Assembly: GCA_964453215.1 (NCBI GenBank)
Contig: CAYVRR010000001.1
Coordinates: forward strand, 1 to 64,000
From: SABI01 sp964453215
Lineage (GTDB): Bacteria; Spirochaetota; Spirochaetia; Sphaerochaetales; Sphaerochaetaceae
DNA length: 64,000 nt
Direction: 5' to 3'
This document shows positions 8,050 through 17,225 of the stretch, piece by piece (within the stretch, counting starts at the first letter, position 1; every line of letters starts with the position of its first letter). The translations under genes were made by a program, and so were the position numbers. The notes beneath the pieces are model-generated. The model did no database searches and was not told the DNA's origin. It saw nothing but the letters and a program-made list of their open reading frames with translations.

Positions 8050-9297
8050 TTAATGCAACTTCTTTATTGCTTCTTTTCCACTAATTGCACCAGTAGACCA
8101 TGCGAGTTGTAAATTATAGCCACCAGTTTCTCCATCAATGTCAATAATTTCACCACAAAAGTAGAGGTGTGGAATAATAGTTGACTCCATGGTCATTAGG
8201 TCTATTTCATCAAGAGAAACACCCCCACAAGTTACCATCGCTTTACTTTCCATGTTGTCGATAGTAATAATAAATTCATCCTTTGTAAGAGAAGAGGAAA
8301 TAGCGATTAGATCTCTCTTTCCCACTTCACTCGCTTTTTTCTTTCCATCAATATTATTCTTATTAAGGAGGTATTCAAGTAGAGAGTGGGGAAGGGGGTA
8401 GGTTGCAAGTACTGTTTTAAACATACTCTTACCCATCCTTTGACACAATGAAGCAATCTCTTTTTGAACTTCTTTACCTTTTCTCCCCTCTCCCCTCTTA
8501 TCTACAAGGTAGCAAACTTTCATTGTAGAGTTGGAAGAAAGGTATCGAGAATTATTAATAATTACAGGACCAGATAGCCCTTCATGGGTAAAAAGAAGTG
8601 ATCCTTTTTTCCAATTCCCATGTTCAATTTCAATTGCACATTTTTCAATGGTTAACCCACTAAGTGAGTGGATAGCTACATCATTCACCTGTACTCCAGT
8701 GAGTGCAAATCGAGGTGTTACGATAGAGTGACCCACTTGTTGTGCTAATCTATACCCATCACCCTTACTTCCTGTTCGAGGGAATGTAAAGCCACCTGTT
8801 GCTAATATAACGGCATCAAAAGTGTTAATGAGGGTGTTGTTAGAGTAGAGGGAGAATAAATTATTGGTGTGCTTTACTTCATCTATTCGGGTATTGTAGA
8901 TGATGAGGATGTTGTGTGCTTGTGCTTGACTCTGAAGTGATTTAATAACATCAATTGATTTAAAAGAGGAGGGGAAAACTTTTTTATCATCTCGTATGGT
9001 GTGAGAGAGTCCTATGTGGTTAAAGAATTGAAGTGTTTTTTCTACACTGTGTGTAGTGAGAATTGATTCTATCTCTTTTTCTTTTTCATAGTAATGCTTT
9101 TTCATCTCATCTAATGGCGCGCTATTTGTAATATTACATTGAGATGAACCTGTGATAAGAAGTTTCTTTGCTACTTTCTCTTGTGATTCAAATATCGTGA
9201 TAGAAATATCTGTATTGCTCTTTTCTTTTTCAATGGCTGCATGAAGGGCGCTAAAAAGTCCACTAGCGCCCCCACCAATAATTGCAACTCTTTTCAC
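8050..9297 (-). CDS. BaiN/HI0933-type NAD(P)/FAD-dependent oxidoreductase
   Basis: A flavoprotein of the HI0933 family (415 aa from the GTG at 9297). The N-terminal dinucleotide fold VAIIGGGASGLFSA binds FAD; the GSSQCNIT motif and the C-terminal GETGGYNLQLAWSTG motif are typical. The family includes BaiN, implicated in bile-acid dehydroxylation, but most members have no proven substrate. The longer frame from 9417 runs into aspS and is not credible, because the GTG at 9297 starts one base after the aspS stop and directly precedes the FAD motif. It is expressed with aspS, with only a weak internal GAAGAG ribosome binding site. Confidence 0.88.
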   Translation of the reverse strand: MKRVAIIGGGASGLFSALHAAIEKEKSNTDISITIFESQEKVAKKLLITGSSQCNITNSAPLDEMKKHYYEKEKEIESILTTHSVEKTLQFFNHIGLSHTIRDDKKVFPSSFKSIDVIKSLQSQAQAHNILIIYNTRIDEVKHTNNLFSLYSNNTLINTFDAVILATGGFTFPRTGSKGDGYRLAQQVGHSIVTPRFALTGVQVNDVAIHSLSGLTIEKCAIEIEHGNWKKGSLLFTHEGLSGPVIINNSRYLSSNSTMKVCYLVDKRGEGRKGKEVQKEIASLCQRMGKSMFKTVLATYPLPHSLLEYLLNKNNIDGKKKASEVGKRDLIAISSSLTKDEFIITIDNMESKAMVTCGGVSLDEIDLMTMESTIIPHLYFCGEIIDIDGETGGYNLQLAWSTGAISGKEAIKKLH

Positions 9298-9298
9298 G

Positions 9299-11086
9299 CT
9301 ACGATTTTTTCTCTTCGTGTTTAATAATGAGATGTAAATCATCAAGTTGTTGTTGATCCACGTAAGAAGGAGAATCATCCATAGGGGAGATTGCTGCAGT
9401 GTTCTTAGGGAATGCAATTACCTCTTTAATACTCGTCTCTCCTGCCATAATCATCACCATTCTATCAATTCCAGGAGCAATCCCTCCGTGAGGTGGTGGC
9501 CCATATTTAAAGGCATTTAAGAGGAACCCAAAACGCTCTTGGCTCTCATCATCTGGGATGTTACATATTCTAAAGACTCTCTTTTGTAGTTCAATGTCAT
9601 GAATTCTTATAGATCCTGATGCTACTTCATACCCATTTAATACAAGGTCATACAAGTCCCCTTTCACCTCCCCTGGGTTCTCTTCAAGGGTCTCAATGTA
9701 CTTGGCTTGAGGCATACTAAACATATGGTGTGCAGCTTCCCAGTGGCCAGCTTCTTCGTTGTACTCAAAGAGTGGGAAATCGATAATCCAACAAAAAGCA
9801 AACTTTTTATTGTCTATAAGTTGTAGGTCTTTAGCAAGCTTTACCCTCACAGCTCCTAGGGAAGCACATGTTATTTTCCAGGTATCGGCAACAAATAGGA
9901 GCATGTCTCCCACCTTTGCTTCTGTATAGGAAATAACTTCTTTTTGAATATGGGTGAGGAATTTACTAATTCCTCCCTCTAATTCACCTTTCTCATTTAT
10001 CTTTGCCCATGCAAGGCCTTTTGCTTTATACACCTTTGCAGCTTCTTCTAAACTTGTAATATATTTTCTTGAGTAGGTGAGATCACTACTAGCTGGTGCT
10101 TTTATAACTTTTACACAGCCACCACTGTTAAGTACATCTTTAAATGTAGCAAATGAGCTTAAAAGGGCTAATTCATTAAAGTCTAAGAGAGGTAAATCAT
10201 ATCGTAAATCTGGTTTATCTACACCATAGGTGTTAACAGCATCGTACCAGCTTAGACGTAAAAAGTGTGTAGGAGTTTCATAATCCATCACGCTCTTAAA
10301 AACATGGTGAAAAAGTTGTTCCATGATTAATAACACATCATCTCTTGTAACAAAGCTCATTTCCATGTCGAGTTGAGTGAATTCTAATTGTCTATCTCCC
10401 CTCGCGTCTTCATCCCTGTAACAACGGGCAATTTGAAAATATTTATCAAAGCCACTTACCATGAGAATTTGTTTTAGTAGTTGAGGGCTTTGAGGAAGTG
10501 CATAGAACTTTCCAGGATACAAGCGAGAAGGGACTAAGAAGTCTCTTGCCCCCTCTGGAGTTGATTTTAAGAGGGTTGGTGTTTCTATTTCATAGAAGTC
10601 TCTATCACTAAGAAACTCTCTAATAGCACGAACAAAATCGTGTCGCAGTTTAATCCGTTTTTGCATACCAAAGGAGCGTAGGTCGAGGTATCTATAGCGT
10701 AAGCGTGTCTCTTCTTTTGCATCAGACTCTTCATCAACTAAAAATGGGGGAGTCTCACATACACTGAGGATTTGAATTGATGAGACATCTACTTCAATTT
10801 CCCCACTAGCCATCTCTTTATTTATCATCATGTCGGGTCTTGCTTTTACAATCCCTTCAACACTTATGCAGTATTCTGCATGTAAAGAGGCAGCTAGTTC
10901 TATTGTCTCAGCGGGTGCTGTATCAGAGACAACTACTTGGGTAATCCCATAGCGATCTCTTAGGTTGATAAAATGGATTCCTCCATGATTACGACTTCGG
11001 TGTACCCATCCATTGAGAACAACAGTTTTACCAACATCTGCTTTACGTAATTGACCACACGTAACGGTTCTTTGCTTGTATTCCAT
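9299..11086 (-). CDS. aspS: Aspartyl-tRNA synthetase (bacterial type)
   Basis: Charges tRNA-Asp, and possibly tRNA-Asn. The 595-aa length includes the bacterial GAD insertion. It has an N-terminal OB-fold anticodon domain (about 1-105, GWVHRSRNHGGIHFINLRD), class II motif 2 (RCYRDEDARGDRQLEFTQ) and motif 3 (GGIAPGIDRMVMI). The OB-fold RNHGG signature has His where E. coli AspRS has Leu, a feature seen in non-discriminating enzymes, but the second marker position carries Met rather than Lys or Gly. No Shine-Dalgarno is seen; a promoter ends six bases before the ATG. The flavoprotein gene follows directly. Confidence 0.95.
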   Translation of the reverse strand: MEYKQRTVTCGQLRKADVGKTVVLNGWVHRSRNHGGIHFINLRDRYGITQVVVSDTAPAETIELAASLHAEYCISVEGIVKARPDMMINKEMASGEIEVDVSSIQILSVCETPPFLVDEESDAKEETRLRYRYLDLRSFGMQKRIKLRHDFVRAIREFLSDRDFYEIETPTLLKSTPEGARDFLVPSRLYPGKFYALPQSPQLLKQILMVSGFDKYFQIARCYRDEDARGDRQLEFTQLDMEMSFVTRDDVLLIMEQLFHHVFKSVMDYETPTHFLRLSWYDAVNTYGVDKPDLRYDLPLLDFNELALLSSFATFKDVLNSGGCVKVIKAPASSDLTYSRKYITSLEEAAKVYKAKGLAWAKINEKGELEGGISKFLTHIQKEVISYTEAKVGDMLLFVADTWKITCASLGAVRVKLAKDLQLIDNKKFAFCWIIDFPLFEYNEEAGHWEAAHHMFSMPQAKYIETLEENPGEVKGDLYDLVLNGYEVASGSIRIHDIELQKRVFRICNIPDDESQERFGFLLNAFKYGPPPHGGIAPGIDRMVMIMAGETSIKEVIAFPKNTAAISPMDDSPSYVDQQQLDDLHLIIKHEEKKS

Positions 11087-11092
11087 GAGGGA

Positions 11093-11122
11093 AATATAGC
11101 ACTATTTTGGAAACTATTTCAA
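11093..11122 (-). promoter_or_regulatory. aspS promoter, leaderless type
   Basis: On the minus strand: TTGAAA (11122-11117), an 18-base spacer ending TGC, then TATATT (11098-11093) as an extended -10. The -10 ends six bases before the ATG, so transcription should start at or beside the start codon. Confidence 0.6.
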
Positions 11123-11135
11123 TGTAGAGAAAGGG

Positions 11136-12407
11136 CTATCTTCGCGCTTCACTCTCAATTCGTCTCTCATTTGCGACAGCTAGCATCAGTTTTATTCTGT
11201 TTTCTTGGTTTACCTTGGTGGCACCGGGGTCGTAATCGATTGGAACGATGTTTATTGTTGAATCGAGGTCTTTGAGTGTTTTCATCATCCCCTTTCCTGC
11301 GATATGGTTTGGTAGGCATCCAAAAGGTTGCACACAGATGATATTTTTATAGCCTAATGAAGCAAGATCTCTCATTTCAGCTGTGAGCAGCCATCCTTCA
11401 CCCATTTTACAACTTATCGAAATTGCCTCTTTTGCCGACTCTACACTTTCGTGGAAGAAGCGAGGGGCAATGAAGTGAGAGTTTTTTTCTACTTCATGTA
11501 TCATCACATTCTCTAACCTAGAGAGGTAGGAGAGGAGCATTTTCATAACAATTTTTCTGATAAATGAGCCTCCGTAGAGGGTAATATCTTCAATTTGGTT
11601 TTGCACACCATATAATATAAATCCCATAATACCTGGAATCATCACTTCACACGATTGGGATAGGAGAAAGTCCTCAAGGTGGTTGTTCCCTAAAGGGGCA
11701 TACTTCATATAGATTTCTCCAACAATTCCCACTTTAACAACTGGCCTTGAGTAGTCTTTCTCTATTGCATGAAAATCATCTACCATGGTGCGAAGATTTT
11801 TTTGAATATCTTTTAGGCGATATCCTCTATTTTGTCTAAATTCTTCTTCAAGAAACGTAATCCATTGTTGAGTAAGTTTCTCTGCTTCTGATGGAACAAC
11901 TTCCCAGACCCTTGTTTGATTTTTTAAGAGCATGAGGGTGTCACCATATAAAAGGGCACCAACCCCTTTCTTTAGCATCGTATAGGTGATAGTAAAACCG
12001 CTGTTTTTATTCATCCCTTTAAAGTTTAAAGAGAGGACTGGAACATACTCATATCCTGCTTTTTTGAGGGCTTTTTTTAAGAGGTGGATATAGTTACTCG
12101 CTCTACACCCCCCACCTGTTTGGGTGATTGCAAGGGCAACTTTATGATTGTCATACTTTCCACTATCGAGAGCATCTATCATTTGACCAATTACAAGTAA
12201 GGCGGGGTAGCAGGTGTCGTTATGAACGTAGGTAAGTCCTTTATCTACTACCTGTTGTCCTTCATTTTCCAATAATTCAACATTATAGCCCTCCTGTTTT
12301 AAAACCATAACTAAAAGGGCAAATTGGATACTAGCCATTTGAGGAGCAAGTATTGTGTGGGTTAGCCTCATCTCTTTCGTAAAAACTACATCTTGTGAAC
12401 TCTTCAT
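11136..12407 (-). CDS. Acyl-CoA dehydratase-related protein, detached C-terminal part of the giant activase family
   Basis: A 423-aa protein related to 2-hydroxyacyl-CoA dehydratase subunits. It begins near MRLTHTILAPQMASIQF, a segment normally found inside about 1400-residue activase-related proteins just after their activase and DUF2229 regions. Conserved cysteines include NDTCYPALL and GGGCRAS, and FGCLPNH lies near the C-terminus; they probably hold an iron-sulfur cluster. It starts 12 bases after the upstream activase gene ends, with GGAAAGAA just before its ATG, so it is translated as its own chain. The two products together (about 1390 aa) match one full-length family member. Substrate unknown. 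Confidence 0.82.
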   Translation of the reverse strand: MKSSQDVVFTKEMRLTHTILAPQMASIQFALLVMVLKQEGYNVELLENEGQQVVDKGLTYVHNDTCYPALLVIGQMIDALDSGKYDNHKVALAITQTGGGCRASNYIHLLKKALKKAGYEYVPVLSLNFKGMNKNSGFTITYTMLKKGVGALLYGDTLMLLKNQTRVWEVVPSEAEKLTQQWITFLEEEFRQNRGYRLKDIQKNLRTMVDDFHAIEKDYSRPVVKVGIVGEIYMKYAPLGNNHLEDFLLSQSCEVMIPGIMGFILYGVQNQIEDITLYGGSFIRKIVMKMLLSYLSRLENVMIHEVEKNSHFIAPRFFHESVESAKEAISISCKMGEGWLLTAEMRDLASLGYKNIICVQPFGCLPNHIAGKGMMKTLKDLDSTINIVPIDYDPGATKVNQENRIKLMLAVANERRIESEARR

Positions 12408-12419
12408 GTTTTCTTTCCA

Positions 12420-15320
12420 TTATGTAATAGCAGATAAAAGGGAACGCAGTCTAATTTTGACTGCACCTAAATTCGTAATTTCATCAATCTTAATTTGTGT
12501 ATACATGTTATCATATGCTTCAACAATATCTCTCACTTCATCTGTTGTAATAGCATCAAGGCCACAGCCAAAACTTACAAGTTGAACTAGGTGGATATCA
12601 TCTTCATCTTTAATAGCTTTTGCTACAGCATAAAGCCTAGCATGATACGTCCATTGGTTGAGTATATGAGTATCGACTCTCTTTTTTTCTAGATAATAGG
12701 AGTCTTCACTGATGACCGCGCAATCAAGAGAGGTGAGGAGGGTGTCAATTCCGTGATGTACTTCGGGGTCTGCATGGTAGGGTCTTCCTGCTAATAGAAT
12801 AATCTTTTTACCCAATAACCTGCTTTCATCTACAATTCTCATTCCTTCATTTTGTAGTGCTTGAAGGTAGGCGTAATAGGCGGTAAATCCATTTTTGATA
12901 GCTTTTTTTAAGTTACTCATTGATAAATCAGGGAAGTAAGGCTTTAATGAGGCCATCAATTTTTTAGGATATTTTTCTATTCTTTGTAGGTCTATGGGGG
13001 GATGAATGAATTGTATTTTCTTTAATTCGTTAATACTTCCATACAACACCTCTGGGTAATAGGCTACAACTGGGCAATTAAATCTGTTATCTCCAAGATC
13101 CTCTTCTACGTTGTAGGTCATAAGGGGATAAAAGATTGTTTGTACATTATTATCTAGCAGTGTTTGAATATGGCCGTGCATCAATTTAGCGGGGAAGCAG
13201 ATTGTATCACTTGCTATTGTTGCTTGTCCTTTTATATAGAGCTCTCTATTTGAGAGGGGAGATAAAACTATCTTCTTTCCGAGAGTCTCAAAAAAGGCTT
13301 TCCAGAAATAGATAAGTTCATAGATGTTTAAGCCAAGAGGAATGCCAATAGTATTTTCATCAATAGCATCATAATCAAAGAGGCCAAGGTTCTCGAGTTG
13401 ATCAACCTTCCACTTGTAGATATTTAAAGTACTGCTTTCTTTCTTTTGAGTGACAGGACGTTCACATCTGTTTCCACTTATATATCTTCCCCTTGGAACA
13501 AAGTTATTCACCGTCAGCCTACAGTGGTTCGTACATAGGTGGCAGAAAACATGTTTTACCGTGTGATTAAATGTATCTAATTGCTCTTTGGTGATGATAG
13601 AACTTTTGTTAAGAGAGAGGGTTTTAGCATGAAGAGCTGCCCCAAAGGCCCCCATGAGGCCAGCAACAGATGGGCGTATTACATTACATTGTAGCTCCAT
13701 TTCAAATGCACGTAGAATAGCATCGTTGTAGAAGGTTCCCCCTTGCACAACGATATGCTTACCAAGTTCTTTAGCACTATGGGCTCGTATGACTTTGTAG
13801 AGGGCATTTTTTACAACACTAATTGAGAGTCCTGCACTGATGTTATCGACACTTACTCCCTCTTTTTGAGCTTGTTTCACACTTGAATTCATAAATACAG
13901 TACACCTGGAGCCAAGATCTACTGGGTATGGGGCAAAGAGACCTTTTTTACTAAAATCTACTATGTTTTCAGAGAGGGAGGATGCAAATGTTTGTAAGAA
14001 AGATCCACAACCTGAGGAGCAGGCTTCATTGAGGTAGATACTGTCAACAATCCTGTTATGAATTTTAAAACATTTAATGTCCTGTCCACCGATATCTATT
14101 ACAAATTCAACATCAGGTGAGATGTGTTGGGCTGCTTTTAGGTGGGCAACTGTTTCAACAATTCCTGCATCTATGCTAAAAGCATTCTCTATTAAATGCT
14201 CCCCGTAGCCAGTTACGGCACTCCCTTTTATTACCATAGAGGGGTAGGTTTGATAGAGTGTAGTGAGAATTTCTTTTATGATTGTTACTGGGTTTCCATT
14301 ATTGTTTTGATAAAAACTGTAGATAATCTCCTCACTATCATTAAGTGCAACAACTTTTATCGTAGTAGATCCTGCATCGATTCCAATGTAGGTGTTGGGA
14401 TTACGTGGATCAAACGATGCATGGGGTACTGTTTCTTTGGAGTGACGATGGAGGAATTGTTCATACTCTTTCTTTGATGAAAAAAGGGGAGGTAAGAAGG
14501 AGACTTGTTCTTTCTCTTGTTGGTGTAAGAATCTGTGAATAATCTCCTGTATATCTACTTCATTTGTTGCACAATAAGCAGCACCAAGAGCAACAAAGAG
14601 GAGGGAGTTTTGTGGACATATCCCTTTTGTATGTAAAGTTGAATCAAAATGTTTTCTTAATTCACTCATAAAGGTGAGAGGTCCACCAAGATAGACAACA
14701 GTTCCTGTAATGGGTCTACCTTGTGCTAAGCCCCCTATTGTTTGGTTTACTACTGCTTGGAGTATGCTACTAGCGATGTCAGATTTTTGAGCTCCTTGGT
14801 TTAAGAGGGGTTGAATGTCACTTTTTGCAAAGACTCCACACCTTGAAGCAATGGTATAGGTTCTTGATGCTTTTTTTGCTAATTCATCAAATTCATCAAT
14901 GTCTATGTGTAAAAGGGAGGACATTTGATCAATAAATGCTCCAGTGCCACCGGCACATGAGCCATTCATCCTTACCTCCATCCCTTGATTGAAAAAGAGT
15001 ATTTTAGCATCTTCCCCACCAAGTTCAATGACAACGTCACAAAGTGGAATGATCTTTTTTGTTGCAACTCGTGTAGCGTAGACTTCTTGAACGAAGGGAA
15101 TTGAGCATCTATCAGCAAGACCCATTCCTGCTGAGCCACTAATCATGAGCTTTGCTTTTTTATTGTGTGTGATGTTGTCATTAATGTATTGTAAAAGAGC
15201 TGCCCCTTTTTCGGCTATCTGGGAAAAGTGGCGCTCGTAGTGAGAATATACAATCTGATTTTGATTATCTACCACTACACATTTTATAGTAGTAGAGCCA
15301 ATATCTAATCCTATAGTCAA
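12420..15320 (-). CDS. Acyl-CoA dehydratase activase (BcrAD/BadFG ATPase) with DUF2229 region
   Basis: An ATP-driven activase of 966 aa with two ASKHA ATPase modules. The first starts IGLDIGSTTIKCVV and has GGEDAK and NGSCAGGTGAF; the second starts YIGIDAGSTTIKVV (about residue 311) and has GGQDIK and NEACSSGCGSF. The Cys residues there would hold a bridging [4Fe-4S] cluster. A Cys-rich segment (HLCTNHCRL, GNRCERP) and a DUF2229-type region follow. It starts with TTG at 15320, seven bases after GGAGG. The family injects low-potential electrons into dehydratases or related enzymes; this broad DUF2229 branch has no settled role. Confidence 0.88.
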   Translation of the reverse strand: MTIGLDIGSTTIKCVVVDNQNQIVYSHYERHFSQIAEKGAALLQYINDNITHNKKAKLMISGSAGMGLADRCSIPFVQEVYATRVATKKIIPLCDVVIELGGEDAKILFFNQGMEVRMNGSCAGGTGAFIDQMSSLLHIDIDEFDELAKKASRTYTIASRCGVFAKSDIQPLLNQGAQKSDIASSILQAVVNQTIGGLAQGRPITGTVVYLGGPLTFMSELRKHFDSTLHTKGICPQNSLLFVALGAAYCATNEVDIQEIIHRFLHQQEKEQVSFLPPLFSSKKEYEQFLHRHSKETVPHASFDPRNPNTYIGIDAGSTTIKVVALNDSEEIIYSFYQNNNGNPVTIIKEILTTLYQTYPSMVIKGSAVTGYGEHLIENAFSIDAGIVETVAHLKAAQHISPDVEFVIDIGGQDIKCFKIHNRIVDSIYLNEACSSGCGSFLQTFASSLSENIVDFSKKGLFAPYPVDLGSRCTVFMNSSVKQAQKEGVSVDNISAGLSISVVKNALYKVIRAHSAKELGKHIVVQGGTFYNDAILRAFEMELQCNVIRPSVAGLMGAFGAALHAKTLSLNKSSIITKEQLDTFNHTVKHVFCHLCTNHCRLTVNNFVPRGRYISGNRCERPVTQKKESSTLNIYKWKVDQLENLGLFDYDAIDENTIGIPLGLNIYELIYFWKAFFETLGKKIVLSPLSNRELYIKGQATIASDTICFPAKLMHGHIQTLLDNNVQTIFYPLMTYNVEEDLGDNRFNCPVVAYYPEVLYGSINELKKIQFIHPPIDLQRIEKYPKKLMASLKPYFPDLSMSNLKKAIKNGFTAYYAYLQALQNEGMRIVDESRLLGKKIILLAGRPYHADPEVHHGIDTLLTSLDCAVISEDSYYLEKKRVDTHILNQWTYHARLYAVAKAIKDEDDIHLVQLVSFGCGLDAITTDEVRDIVEAYDNMYTQIKIDEITNLGAVKIRLRSLLSAIT

Positions 15321-15383
15321 CTCTGATCCTCCAATAAGGTGCTGAATTTTATATTACAGATTATATAATTATGTAACAAGTCT

Positions 15384-17225
15384 CTATGCACTACCTTTTT
15401 CAAACTGTGCTTGATAAAGGTCTTTATACATCCCATTTTCTTTGAGAAGCGACTCATGATTGCCCATTTCAACGATATCTCCATCTTTCATTACAAGAAT
15501 TAGATCAGCGTTACGAATTGTTGAGAGTCTGTGTGCGATGATAAAACTTGTTCTATTTTTCATTATTCTCTCTGTTGCTTCTTGTATTAAGGCTTCTGTT
15601 CTCGTATCAACAGAGCTTGTTGCCTCATCGAGAATCAATATTTCGGGGTCCATCACCATTGCCCTTGCAATAGTGATTAGTTGTTTTTGCCCTTGACTGA
15701 TATTCGATGAGTCTTCGTTAATTTCCATATCATATCCACCGGGAAGAGTGTGGATAAAGTGGTCGATATGAGAAAGTTTAGCAGCTTGTTCTACCATCTC
15801 ATCTGTTGCGTTAAGATTGCCATATCGAATGTTTTCTTTAATCGATCCCTTAAAAAGCCATGCATCTTGCAATACCATTCCAAAGTGGCTCCTCACATCT
15901 TTTCGACTCAAGTGATTTATGTTCTGAGAATCTAAGTAAATAGCTCCTTGATCAACATCGTAAAATCTCATAAGAAGTTTTACCATTGTAGTTTTCCCAG
16001 CTCCAGTGGGGCCAACAATTGCAACTTTTTGCCCAGGTTTTATGTGAGCGGTGAAGTCATGAATGACCGGATTTTTTTTATCATAGCCAAAGGTAACATG
16101 GTCAAATAGGACCTCCCCCTCCAAGCGGCTAAGGGTACAAAGGACTTCTGTTTCTTTTTCAGGTTCTTCATCAAGAAATTCAAAGACTCTTTCAGCAGCA
16201 GCTATGGTTGATTGAAATAAAGCAGATACTTGTGCTACTTGGCTAATTGGCTGAGTAAAGTTTCTCATATATTGGATAAATGCTTGAATGTTTCCTACAG
16301 TGATAGAGCCACGAATTGCTAAAAGTCCCCCTAATAGTGCGATTAGGACATAGGCAATATCTCCAATTGAATGCATGATGGGCATCATGAGTCCACTTAA
16401 GAATTGTGATTTCCACGCACTATTGTAGAGCTCTTCATTTGTTGAGTTGAATATCTCTTGCTGATGTTTTTCTCCGTTAAAAGATTTAACAATAAGGTGT
16501 CCACTATATACTTCTTCTATCTGCCCATTTATTTCTCCCAATGTTTTTTGTTGCTTTACAAAATATTTTTGTGATTTCTTTACAACAATTGAGATAATAA
16601 AGAGAGAGAGTGGAAGGATGACGATGGTGATAATAGTCATGAGTACACTGATAGAGAGCATCATTACCAACACTCCTATCATCATGGTAAGACTTGAGAT
16701 GAGTTGGATGGTGCTTTGATTAAGATTTTGACTTAACATGTCGACATCATTTGTGACTCGAGAGAGGATATCTCCGTGTGTGGTTGCATCAAAGCTTCTA
16801 AATGGCATGGTGTGAATTACATCAACAAGGTCTTTTCTCATTTTCTTTGAAATTTTTTGAGTGATTCCACTCATAACATAGCCACTAATAAATGTGAAGA
16901 TTGTACTTGTGAGGTACATAAAAGCGAGGAGAGTGAGGATTCTTTTAATAAGTAAGAAATCTATCCCCTTTCCCCCTTGAAGGGATGAGTTTATTCCAAC
17001 AAATATTGTAGTTGTTGCTTGTCCTAATATCTTTGGTCCGAGAATTGTAAAAATAGTTCCAATCAGAGCAGAAAGAATAGCAATAGAGAAGGCTAATTTG
17101 TAGGGTGTAAACCATGTGATGAGTCGGCGGGCACTTTTTTTAAAGTTTTTTGGTTTTTGTACAGGAGCGGCCATTCGACCCCTACCCATAGGTTTTATTG
17201 TTGGTTTTGGTTGTTCTTTACTCAT
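15384..17225 (-). CDS. ABC exporter, catalytic half-transporter
   Basis: Inner-membrane type IV ABC exporter half (613 aa): six membrane helices (about 40-330), then a nucleotide-binding domain with Walker A GPTGAGKTT at 405, signature SQGQKQ and Walker B ILILDEATSSVD with the catalytic Glu intact. The frame extends to 17279, but the ATG at 17225 has AGGAG nine bases upstream and overlaps the stop of the partner gene by eight bases, indicating coupled translation. It pairs with the next gene as a heterodimer in which only one ATP site hydrolyses well. The MarR gene at the operon head suggests drug or toxic-compound export. Confidence 0.92.
   Translation of the reverse strand: MSKEQPKPTIKPMGRGRMAAPVQKPKNFKKSARRLITWFTPYKLAFSIAILSALIGTIFTILGPKILGQATTTIFVGINSSLQGGKGIDFLLIKRILTLLAFMYLTSTIFTFISGYVMSGITQKISKKMRKDLVDVIHTMPFRSFDATTHGDILSRVTNDVDMLSQNLNQSTIQLISSLTMMIGVLVMMLSISVLMTIITIVILPLSLFIISIVVKKSQKYFVKQQKTLGEINGQIEEVYSGHLIVKSFNGEKHQQEIFNSTNEELYNSAWKSQFLSGLMMPIMHSIGDIAYVLIALLGGLLAIRGSITVGNIQAFIQYMRNFTQPISQVAQVSALFQSTIAAAERVFEFLDEEPEKETEVLCTLSRLEGEVLFDHVTFGYDKKNPVIHDFTAHIKPGQKVAIVGPTGAGKTTMVKLLMRFYDVDQGAIYLDSQNINHLSRKDVRSHFGMVLQDAWLFKGSIKENIRYGNLNATDEMVEQAAKLSHIDHFIHTLPGGYDMEINEDSSNISQGQKQLITIARAMVMDPEILILDEATSSVDTRTEALIQEATERIMKNRTSFIIAHRLSTIRNADLILVMKDGDIVEMGNHESLLKENGMYKDLYQAQFEKGSA

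Noticed and set aside
9298..9417. Longer N-terminus for the BaiN-type flavoprotein
   Set aside because: It lies wholly in aspS; the FAD-binding motif begins right after GTG 9297, where the family normally starts.
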